The translations under genes and the position numbers were made by a program. A stretch of DNA of 13,755 bases from an uncultured Clostridium sp. Its GTDB lineage: Bacteria > Bacillota > Clostridia > Clostridiales > Clostridiaceae. Shown one piece after another: positions 6,868-13,755 of the stretch (position 1 is its first letter; each line of letters opens with the position of its first letter). The notes under the pieces are model-generated. The model had not been told where the DNA came from. It saw only the letters and a program-made list of their open reading frames with translations, and did no database searches. Location of the stretch: positions 1 to 13,755 of the forward strand of contig CAKVNP010000016.1 of NCBI GenBank assembly GCA_934777095.1, given 5' to 3'.

Positions 6868-9800
6868 TTACGCTATTTTATCAGCTATATCTGGAATAGC
6901 TAAGATAAATCTACTTCCTTTATTAGGTTCACTTTCAAGTTTAACATATCCGCCATGCAAATCAGCTATCAACTTTACTAATGTAAGCCCAATCCCGCTG
7001 CTGCTAGCCTTTGTAACTAAATTATTCTCTACTTGTGAAAACCTATTAAAGATAAATTCTTGATCATCTTTTGATATACCTATTCCTGTGTCTTCTACTA
7101 TAATTTCCACATAATCATTTACTTCTTTAATTAATACACGTATTTCTCCACCTTTCGGCGTAAATTTAACTGCATTTCCTAATAAGTTAATTACACATCT
7201 TTCTAATTCATTTTCATCACAAAGAATCACCTTTTCCTCCATATCTGGATCAATAATAAGAGTAAGCCCCTTTTCTTCAATGTATTTGCCCATATTAAGT
7301 GCTGTTTCTTCAACTAGATATACTATATCATTATTCTTTTTATTAATTTTATAATGGCCTGTTTCTATTTTTGAACTATCTATTATATCATTAATTATTT
7401 TAAGTAAATTGCCGCAGTTCTTACTAATAATATTAATATATTTTCTCAAATTCTCTTTAGTCAGTGATTCTTCTTTATTAAGAGAATTTATTAATTGAGT
7501 GGCAGATGAAATAACATGTATAGGTGTTCTAAGTTCATGCGATAAGTTCACAAAATAATTATTCTTAAACTTTTCTTTCTTTATTATTTCTTCACTTAAT
7601 TTTCTATTTTCTTCCAGCTGTTTATTAAGCTTTAAAGTCTTTTGCTCTACTAGCTTTCTTAGTATTTTAACATAATTAAATATATAAATTATTAATACGG
7701 ATAGTACAATTATATATATAATATAAGCCATAGGGCTTTTCCAAATTGGATTTTTAACTTTTATATTCATAATGGTTTCTTTAGATAAGTCACCATTACC
7801 ATCTCTTGACCTTATTTTTAATTTATATTTTCCTGGGTCTAAAAATTTAATATCTAAATGGCTCATAGAATCTATATATACCCATTCAGTATCAATTCCT
7901 TCAATCATATACTGATAAGTTATATTATTTAAATTTTCGTAATATGGCATGAAAAATTCTATATATAAATCTTTGTTATCATAATCTAAAACTAGCTCTT
8001 CGCCATTATAAATAATCTTATTTTTTCCTACAGAAATATCTCCAATTACTACCTTATTCACATTGTGTCTTATTTCATCAATCTCTTCTGGATTAAAGCT
8101 GGTAATCCCATTAGTACTGCCAAATAACATATCACCATTATCCAGTTTCAAACTTGAATTTAAATTAAACTGGTAGCCCATTATCCCATCAGCTCTGGTA
8201 AATCTTCTAATCTCTTCATTAGATGTATTAATCTTATTTAATCCTTTATTAGTACTTATCCAAAGATTATTATTATCATCAACTAAAATAGAATTAATAA
8301 AGTTATTCGTTAATCCCTCTTCTATTGTATAGGAAGTAAAATCATTAGCTGCTAAATCAAATTTATATAGTCCCATATTAGTTCCTATCCACAGATTTCC
8401 CGAATTATCAAATTCCATACAATTCGTATAAGTATTTATTAATGAAGATTTATTTAATGAACTGTCTTTATATTGGTTTATAACACCATTTTTTTTATGA
8501 TACTTAATCAGCCCTGTATTTATTCCGGCTAACCATAAAATATCTTCATCACTTTTATCAGGAAGAATATATGTTAATGAAAAAGCATTTATATCATTAA
8601 TTAATAAGTTATCATTCTTTAGCATTAATTGATCATTAAATGTATCATAACAATATAATCCTTCTGTAGATGCCAGCCAAATCTTTTCCCCATCACTATA
8701 TGAATGTTTAACAGTAAAAGAATGTTCATTTTCCTTATAAATTTTCTGTAGTAAATATTCATCTATATTAACTAATATAATATCTTTATTAGTAATTAAA
8801 GTCATATATTTTTCATTTATTTTAAATATATCTTTTAGTTTTCTATCCCTTAGTGATATATTATCATTTTCATATATTCTAGTTATGAATTCTCCTGTAG
8901 TTTTATCATAAATATATATTCCATTAAATTTAGTTGCTATCCATACTTCTTCACCATTTTGTATTATACTCACCACATTAGCATTTATTAAATTACCCTC
9001 TTTATCAATCATTCTAGTTACAGATGTGAATTGATTATTTCTATTTAATATACTTATACCTTTTTCCGTCCCAATCCAGATAGTACCATTTGAATCCTCA
9101 TAAAAACAATTTATATAATTGCTTATTAGTGAAACATTATTATTAGTATCATTAGTTATATGTTTAATGCTTTTATCATTATCAGAATATCTTACAATTC
9201 CTTCATCACTTGAAATCCATACATTTTCTATTGAATCGACTAAAATGCATTCAATATTACCTGGGAAAGAACTTTCGGAATACTTATAGGTATAATATAT
9301 CTCCCCTGTTTGTTTATTGCACTTTTTTATTCCATCATAATTAATAATCCACACATAATCTTCTTCTTCCTTCTTAGCGCTAGCGTAAGCAATACACTCC
9401 TTAGTCACTACCCATATATTCCCCTTAGAATCTTTTGTAATATCATTTATATATAGCTTTTCCTCAAAAAATTCTAGTGCATAATTAATTTCATTCGAAT
9501 CATAATCTATTAAGTTTATTCCATATGGAGTTCCTACATATAAGGTATTGGGGCTATTTCCTTCTTCTAATTTTGTTATATATGAACTCGTTAATTGGTT
9601 TTCATTATCTTCTGCAGTATATATATTTTCAATCTTTGATTCTTTAACATTTATTTTTACCAGACCCTTATTTGTACCTACCCATATAATTTCATCTTCC
9701 GAACTACTACGCAGTAATTGAGTAATATTAGCTTGTCCTAATATAGATATTTCTTCATCCATATCTTTAATTCTTATTATCTTGTCTTTATCTCTTAGTA

Positions 9801-10143
9801 ATATATCTAGACCATTATCAGTAGCTATCCACACATTTCCATAACAATCTTCTTCTATGTCATTAATATATGTTGAACTCAACATATTTTCTTCCTTATT
9901 GCTGCAATTATATATTTTTACTCTTTCTCCATCAAATCTATTTAAACCATCTTTTGTACCAATCCATATATAACCTTTACTATCTTCAAATATTGATGTA
10001 ACATATTCATCTGAAAGACCTTCATCAATTGATATATTATTGAACATTTCAATATCAAATTTATTCGCTAAAACTTTATCAGATGATAAAGCAATCGTTA
10101 TAATAACAGTTATTAACAATCTTATTGTCAACTTAAATTTCAT
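6868..10143 (-). CDS. Membrane sensor histidine kinase with double beta-propeller (Reg_prop) sensor and Y_Y_Y domain
   Basis: 1091 residues. A signal peptide is likely at 1-26 (basic start, hydrophobic core, VLA cleavage). Residues 27-690 are WxGT/SxxGL-type Reg_prop repeats spaced about 45 residues apart, with motif positions near 60, 105, 154, 202, 244/265, 309, 356, 401, 447, 489, 537, 585, 628 and 674. That is 14 blades, fitting two seven-bladed propellers. Residues 700-797 are a Y_Y_Y domain (YQYMIEGID, then PGKYKLKIRSRDGNG). One membrane helix spans 806-824, followed by a coiled-coil linker and HisKA with H869 in SHELRTP. The ATPase domain shows the N box ERCVINLLGNAVKF, G1 DTGIGIS and G2 SSGIGL (1048-1053). 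The kinase should sense an extracellular ligand, by analogy with Bacteroidetes carbohydrate sensors. Unlike those hybrids it has no receiver or AraC domain and ends right after the ATPase; no response regulator is in the window. Ribosome binding site GGGGAT, 7 bases from the ATG. Confidence 0.92.
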   Translation of the reverse strand: MKFKLTIRLLITVIITIALSSDKVLANKFDIEMFNNISIDEGLSDEYVTSIFEDSKGYIWIGTKDGLNRFDGERVKIYNCSNKEENMLSSTYINDIEEDCYGNVWIATDNGLDILLRDKDKIIRIKDMDEEISILGQANITQLLRSSSEDEIIWVGTNKGLVKINVKESKIENIYTAEDNENQLTSSYITKLEEGNSPNTLYVGTPYGINLIDYDSNEINYALEFFEEKLYINDITKDSKGNIWVVTKECIAYASAKKEEEDYVWIINYDGIKKCNKQTGEIYYTYKYSESSFPGNIECILVDSIENVWISSDEGIVRYSDNDKSIKHITNDTNNNVSLISNYINCFYEDSNGTIWIGTEKGISILNRNNQFTSVTRMIDKEGNLINANVVSIIQNGEEVWIATKFNGIYIYDKTTGEFITRIYENDNISLRDRKLKDIFKINEKYMTLITNKDIILVNIDEYLLQKIYKENEHSFTVKHSYSDGEKIWLASTEGLYCYDTFNDQLMLKNDNLLINDINAFSLTYILPDKSDEDILWLAGINTGLIKYHKKNGVINQYKDSSLNKSSLINTYTNCMEFDNSGNLWIGTNMGLYKFDLAANDFTSYTIEEGLTNNFINSILVDDNNNLWISTNKGLNKINTSNEEIRRFTRADGIMGYQFNLNSSLKLDNGDMLFGSTNGITSFNPEEIDEIRHNVNKVVIGDISVGKNKIIYNGEELVLDYDNKDLYIEFFMPYYENLNNITYQYMIEGIDTEWVYIDSMSHLDIKFLDPGKYKLKIRSRDGNGDLSKETIMNIKVKNPIWKSPMAYIIYIIVLSVLIIYIFNYVKILRKLVEQKTLKLNKQLEENRKLSEEIIKKEKFKNNYFVNLSHELRTPIHVISSATQLINSLNKEESLTKENLRKYINIISKNCGNLLKIINDIIDSSKIETGHYKINKKNNDIVYLVEETALNMGKYIEEKGLTLIIDPDMEEKVILCDENELERCVINLLGNAVKFTPKGGEIRVLIKEVNDYVEIIVEDTGIGISKDDQEFIFNRFSQVENNLVTKASSSGIGLTLVKLIADLHGGYVKLESEPNKGSRFILAIPDIADKIA

Positions 10144-10254
10144 ATTTCTTATCCCCGCTTTATAAAATATTCATTTAAAATCATAATATTATGTCAATAT
10201 CGTTTAATTAATTACTTCAAAATCTCTGAAAATATTACTTATTTCCCATACAAT

Positions 10255-10282
10255 ATTTTACCAAATTTATACTACTTTTCAA
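10255..10282 (-). promoter_or_regulatory. Candidate promoter of the sensor kinase
   Basis: On the - strand, TTGAAA (5 of 6, 10282-10277), 16-base spacer, TAAAAT (5 of 6, 10260-10255), with TGG just before the -10 as an extension. The start would be near 10248, leaving an AT-rich leader of about 105 bases. An isolated perfect TTGACA at 10197-10192 is closer to the gene but has no good -10. Confidence 0.5.
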
Positions 10283-10348
10283 TATTTTTAGATATCTTTT
10301 TAAAATACTATTTACTTTTCAGTTAAATGTGTCATATATATACATAGA

Positions 10349-10383
10349 AAAATACGCTACAGTTTTGAGCCGTAGCGTATTTT
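10349..10383 (-). terminator. Intrinsic terminator after the dockerin-like protein gene
   Basis: 12-bp perfect stem (10349-10360 with 10372-10383; AAAATACGCTAC and its complement) with an 11-base loop. On the - strand it ends in ATTTTTCTATG. It lies 17 bases after the stop at 10401 and separates this gene from the sensor kinase promoter. Confidence 0.8.
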
Positions 10384-10400
10384 AAACTTAAAATCAAAAA

Positions 10401-12275
10401 TTAATTATTCATTGATTTAGCTGCAAGTACTATATCAAAAATATCAATTATATCATCCTTATTTAAATCATAAATTTCTTCATATCCCTCTTGACCCCTT
10501 GCAAGATTATACCTTTTAGCTATATTATTAACATCTATAATAGTGTTATCATTCTTTTCATTACTAATAATAATCTTCTTTGAAATAGATTTTTCACCTT
10601 TATAACTAACTTCTAAGATGAGTTCTTCTGAAGTATTTTTATTAATAAATTGCTCTGAGAAAGATAATAAAACATATATCTTATCCTCATCCTCAATATA
10701 AGTATCAATATCTATATCTCCATCAGAATAATTGTCTAAATCTAATATAGTCCCATTTTCTCTTGTTAATGTTACGTTTATATCATTCCATTCTTCTCCA
10801 AAAGGCAGATACGCTTCGTCTTTATCATTAATTAATTCATAATATATACTATATTCTTCTGTTTCCGAAGGATTAATAATAACCTTTTCCTCATTTGCCC
10901 ATCTAAGATCTTTAAAGATTTCTGTGTTTCTTATTGTTGTCCAAGTAGTGTAGGAATTATCATCTATATTTTTCACTAATTCATATTTTAATTGCTCATA
11001 TTTAGGTTTAATAATAAAATTACCAGATGCATTTGCTCTTGCTCTTATATATGTATTATTTTCTTTTAGTGGTATGATATTAAATCTAAAGGTGTTTAAT
11101 ATTGTAGTTCCTTCTACATCACCGCCAATTTGCAAACTTGTATCATCATCTAAAAATATACTTCCAGCAGAACTATCATCAACTTCCCCTCTAAATGTGC
11201 CTTTTACATTAGCGTTATCAACCACACCTCTTAAATCCAACAATGAACCATCATATATATTTAAATTATCAATTTCAAACTTACTATTTTCAGCCATCGT
11301 TATTGTTGAACCATTTTCTAAAGTTAAGTTTCTTATATTACCAAGATTCGCATTTGTTAAGACTGCTTCATCTTTTATATTAACATCAGTAGTTGCTTTT
11401 TGCTTTTCTGTATCAATTATAGCTACGCCTGTCTTATAGCCTAAATTAATTACAACTTCACTATTAGAATATGCCATTATTCCACCTGAATGAATTGTTT
11501 TGTCTATAACCTTCCCCTTAACATTAAGCTCTACAGGATAATTTCTCTCTTTCCAATAGTCTCCTGCATATATTCCAGCAAACTGTGTTTCACTATTAGG
11601 ATTTTTCACTTCAAGAACAGCTTTTGATCCTGTGTTTCCACCTTCAATAAAGGTTCCTCCACTTATATATGGTCTATAGCTTCTTTGATAAGCTGCTGTC
11701 TTAATACCAGTATCAACATTATCTAATGTTAATTTATAGCCTGCTAAATATATGCTTCTACTACTTCTAAAATTAGTACCTTCATCTACAGGTGTTTGGG
11801 GAATACCGCTATCTGGTACTCCAGGCATTAATTCATTTGATGCCCAAAACTGCATATTAAGGTTTTTAAAAGTAACATCTGCTCCTAGCTGAATTGGTGC
11901 TCTTATGATAAATTGATTATTTCCTGTTTCACCTTCTATAGTTACTTCCTTATCTATAATAACTGGCTTATTTAGTAATGAAGATGTTTCTTCATACTCC
12001 CAATACTTAAATATTCCTGTGATTATAATAGTTCCACCTTGTTTTACGTTATTAAGTGCTGTTTTAATATTTTGATACGGATTATTTAGTGTTCCGTCAC
12101 CTATGCTGGTTGCGCCTTGTCCACCAGTAAGATATACTACTTCTCTTAACTGATTAGCGCTGCTAAGATCTATGCTTTCTGCTCCTTTATTATAAGAATA
12201 ACTAACCATAGGTTGATTAAATATTATGGCTGCTCCTATTAATAATGCTATATATCTTTTCTTTCTTCTTCTCAT
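10401..12275 (-). CDS. Secreted beta-helix-like protein with C-terminal dockerin-like domain
   Basis: 624 residues. A signal peptide (MRRRKKRYIALLIGAAIIF, probable cleavage near residue 27) marks export. Residues 45-70 (VVYLTGGQGATSIGDGTLNNPYQNIKTAL) resemble the entry segment of right-handed beta-helix proteins, where a gap-prone GDGT-NPY motif precedes the helix. Residues 80-400 are short beta-strand repeats rich in Asn, Gly, Thr and Ile (for example LTLENGSTITM, IDNLNIYDGSLLDL). Residues 440-570 look like an Ig-type beta-sandwich. The last 50 residues form two EF-hand-like loops. The second, DLNKDDIIDIFD (603-614), has all calcium positions. The first, EKNDNTIIDVNN, is degenerate. This matches the dockerin fold used in clostridia to dock enzymes to cohesins. 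No catalytic residues are identifiable, so it may be an adhesin, a polysaccharide-binding protein or a lyase-like enzyme. Ribosome binding site GAGGAG is 4 bases before the ATG. Confidence 0.8.
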   Translation of the reverse strand: MRRRKKRYIALLIGAAIIFNQPMVSYSYNKGAESIDLSSANQLREVVYLTGGQGATSIGDGTLNNPYQNIKTALNNVKQGGTIIITGIFKYWEYEETSSLLNKPVIIDKEVTIEGETGNNQFIIRAPIQLGADVTFKNLNMQFWASNELMPGVPDSGIPQTPVDEGTNFRSSRSIYLAGYKLTLDNVDTGIKTAAYQRSYRPYISGGTFIEGGNTGSKAVLEVKNPNSETQFAGIYAGDYWKERNYPVELNVKGKVIDKTIHSGGIMAYSNSEVVINLGYKTGVAIIDTEKQKATTDVNIKDEAVLTNANLGNIRNLTLENGSTITMAENSKFEIDNLNIYDGSLLDLRGVVDNANVKGTFRGEVDDSSAGSIFLDDDTSLQIGGDVEGTTILNTFRFNIIPLKENNTYIRARANASGNFIIKPKYEQLKYELVKNIDDNSYTTWTTIRNTEIFKDLRWANEEKVIINPSETEEYSIYYELINDKDEAYLPFGEEWNDINVTLTRENGTILDLDNYSDGDIDIDTYIEDEDKIYVLLSFSEQFINKNTSEELILEVSYKGEKSISKKIIISNEKNDNTIIDVNNIAKRYNLARGQEGYEEIYDLNKDDIIDIFDIVLAAKSMNN

Positions 12276-12403
12276 GTTTCTCCTCGTATCTTTAAATATT
12301 TTTATTAGATAATGATTCAGTCTCTTATAAGTATGCTTTGATTATCATAGTTATTTTTATTTTCGTTCTATTTTGATTTTAAATTTATATTTTAGCTAAT
12401 TTT

Positions 12404-12432
12404 TTGACATTTTATTCTTTGAATAGTATAAT
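12404..12432 (+). promoter_or_regulatory. Consensus sigma-A promoter of the FUSC gene
   Basis: Perfect TTGACA (12404-12409), exactly 17 bases, perfect TATAAT (12427-12432). The inferred start is near 12439, 45 bases before the ATG. It lies in the 208-base divergent gap. No comparably convincing promoter for the opposite, dockerin-like gene was found in that gap. Confidence 0.9.
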
Positions 12433-12483
12433 CGTTCATTGCAACAAAAGAATATGTATCTTATAAAAAGGAGGCTTTAATAT

Positions 12484-13521
12484 ATGACATTTTATCAAGA
12501 ATTACAATTAAACCAAGCTGGCTCCAAAGAACTTATTAGAAATGCTCAAAGCGCTAAAGATAAATTAAGACATACTGTTATTTATCTATTTAAGATTTTT
12601 ATTACCCAGGTATTTTGCATGACTTTAGTAATTGCTTATAGCAAAATCTTCGGTAATTCAAATAGTATTGTTGGAGTTGTTGTGCTGCTTTTTGTTTTAG
12701 TATTTAGAAATGTAGATTTATCAATAAAGTCATCACATGCTATTCCTTCTTTAATAGCTATATTTACTATTTTAGCTTTAGGACCGCACTTATGTAATGC
12801 TGGCAACATTTTTGTTGAATTACTAGTTAATATTATATGTATTTTTTTATTATTATTTATCGGATGCTATGATGTAAAAATGTTTAATCATTCTACATTA
12901 ATTTTAGGATATCTATTACTATATGGTTATGATGTATCTGGATATTCGTATATTAAGAGAATAGAAGGTCTTGCTGTAGGTGCTTTAATAACTATATTAA
13001 TATATTATAGAAACCATAGAAAAAAATCATATGATTTAAATCTTTCAAATTTTATTGAGGAATTTAGTTTAAAATCCGATAGAACAAAATGGCAGTTATC
13101 TCTTACTCTTGCCATATCTTCTATTCTATTTATTACAAGATTAATTCATCTGCCAAGGCCTATGTGGGTAGGTATTGCTGTTATGTCTATAATAACTCCA
13201 TTTCCAACAGGGCAAAAGGAAAAAGTAAAAACAAGAATTATTGGCAATATTTTTGGTGCCTTACTAATTTTTCTTATTTATAAATACTGTCCTGATATTA
13301 TATATAATAATATTGGAATTATTAGCGGAATCGGCATAGGTCTTTCAGCAACTTATGGTTTCCAATCAGTATTTAATTCTTTTGGTGCTATATCTACTGC
13401 TGCAACGATTTTAGGATTTCCAGCAGCAATCTTCTATAGAGTATTTAATAATGCTGTAGGCGCTATCTATGGATTATTCTTTAACAAATACTTTGGTAAA
13501 TATATTGATAATATATCTTAA
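12484..13521 (+). CDS. FUSC-family integral membrane protein
   Basis: 345 residues, strongly hydrophobic, with about ten to twelve predicted membrane segments in two halves (about 31-175 and 204-335) around a short polar linker (176-203, RNHRKKSYDLNLSNF). This is the FUSC layout, the fold of fusaric-acid-resistance and aromatic-acid exporter (AaeB-like) proteins. The second half shows the family pattern RPMWVGIAVMSIITPF followed by a Lys/Arg-rich loop and TRIIGNIFGALLIFL. It is far shorter than AaeB (about 650 residues) because it lacks the large cytosolic domain, as do many Gram-positive members. Transport of small organic acids is plausible, but the substrate is unknown. AAAAGGAGG lies 9 bases before the ATG. 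It is a single gene with its own promoter and terminator, divergent from the dockerin-like gene. Confidence 0.82.
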   Translation: MTFYQELQLNQAGSKELIRNAQSAKDKLRHTVIYLFKIFITQVFCMTLVIAYSKIFGNSNSIVGVVVLLFVLVFRNVDLSIKSSHAIPSLIAIFTILALGPHLCNAGNIFVELLVNIICIFLLLFIGCYDVKMFNHSTLILGYLLLYGYDVSGYSYIKRIEGLAVGALITILIYYRNHRKKSYDLNLSNFIEEFSLKSDRTKWQLSLTLAISSILFITRLIHLPRPMWVGIAVMSIITPFPTGQKEKVKTRIIGNIFGALLIFLIYKYCPDIIYNNIGIISGIGIGLSATYGFQSVFNSFGAISTAATILGFPAAIFYRVFNNAVGAIYGLFFNKYFGKYIDNIS

Positions 13522-13525
13522 TTAT

Positions 13526-13566
13526 AAAAAACAAAATTAGGACAAGCTATCCTAATTTTGTTTTTT
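13526..13566 (+). terminator. Intrinsic terminator after the FUSC gene
   Basis: 17-bp stem (13526-13542 with 13550-13566) with a 7-base loop; core ACAAAATTAGGA and its complement, flanked by an A run and a T run. It begins 5 bases after the stop codon. The A and T flanks make it able to work in both directions. Confidence 0.92.
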
Positions 13567-13727
13567 TATTTAGAATATTTTTTATCACTGATTAGCCTAA
13601 AAGGTACCCATGCTTTTCCTAAATAACACTAGATATAATATAAAAAGCAGATAAAATAAAAAAGGTTGTAGTTTAAACCGAGCCTGTGAAAAAAACTCTG
13701 TAAATTACAAAATATAACAGTTTTCTA

Positions 13728-13753
13728 TGGTAAAATAAATATATCATAGGAGG
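13728..13753 (+). promoter_or_regulatory. Extended -10 and ribosome binding site for a gene beyond the window
   Basis: TGGTAAAAT (13728-13736) fits an extended -10 with no good -35 at 17 bases. AGGAGG at 13748-13753 is a strong Shine-Dalgarno two bases from the window end, so a + strand gene should start within about 10 bases past it. A second TATAAT at 13634-13639 could drive a leader of about 100 bases instead. Between 13567 and 13727 there is no gene and no riboswitch fold that I recognise. Confidence 0.5.
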
Positions 13754-13755
13754 CT

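Noticed and set aside
11074..11439. + strand open frame opposite the dockerin-like gene
   Set aside because: No ribosome binding site, and the composition is that of an antisense shadow.
12308..12317. GATAATGATT resembling half of a Fur box
   Set aside because: The second half does not follow at the required spacing. A single half-site in AT-rich DNA is not evidence of iron regulation.
13089..13283. Second-frame open frame inside the FUSC gene
   Set aside because: Entirely inside the FUSC coding sequence, with no family resemblance. The FUSC frame carries the conserved motifs here.
13640..13727. Possible riboswitch or structured leader before the gene beyond the window
   Set aside because: Only short weak pairings (for example GGTT with AACC) are visible, with no match to a riboswitch core I know.

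Overview
The window is AT-rich, with A/T-ending codons, strong GGAGG-type ribosome binding sites, many intrinsic terminators and consensus sigma-A promoters. Its content fits a low-GC, obligately anaerobic Firmicute, most likely Clostridium in the broad sense. Pointers are the ferredoxin-rich flavoprotein, the HypA/HypB pair, the dockerin-like secreted protein and a Rex-type operator. No rRNA, tRNA, CRISPR array, transposase or phage gene is visible.

Layout. (1) Positions 1-503 (+) hold the C-terminal 166 codons of a coiled-coil protein cut by the window edge, closed by a bidirectional terminator at 509-538. (2) Positions 4429 down to 560 (-) form an operon: promoter, operator region, hypB, an 890-residue iron-sulfur flavoprotein, hypA. 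Both hyp genes are best started downstream of their longest open frames: hypA at a TTG that restores the canonical Met-His-Glu N-terminus, hypB at an internal ATG with a well-placed Shine-Dalgarno. (3) Positions 4602-5628 (-) hold a tRNA-dihydrouridine synthase family gene with its own promoter and terminator. (4) Positions 5757-6795 (-) hold a molybdopterin oxidoreductase that has lost its middle and its reading frame; it is a pseudogene. (5) Positions 6868-10143 (-) encode a membrane histidine kinase with a large periplasmic-type double beta-propeller sensor (Reg_prop repeats plus Y_Y_Y domain) and no receiver domain. (6) Positions 10401-12275 (-) encode a secreted beta-helix-like protein ending in a dockerin-like EF-hand pair. 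(7) Positions 12484-13521 (+), divergent from it, encode an FUSC-family membrane protein behind a textbook promoter, closed by a terminator. (8) The last bases carry a ribosome binding site for a gene starting just beyond the window.

The part most worth a second look is the hypB / flavoprotein / hypA operon. It pairs nickel-delivery factors with a multi-cluster NAD(P)H-type oxidoreductase, with no nickel enzyme and no other hyp gene in view. Its leader carries a near-consensus Rex (NADH/NAD+ sensor) box overlapping a second perfect inverted repeat. I infer a redox-controlled maturation or electron-transfer unit whose nickel client is elsewhere or not yet recognised. The sensor kinase and the dockerin-like protein may belong together as an extracellular polymer sensing and handling pair, but that is only proximity. 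No response regulator is in the window.
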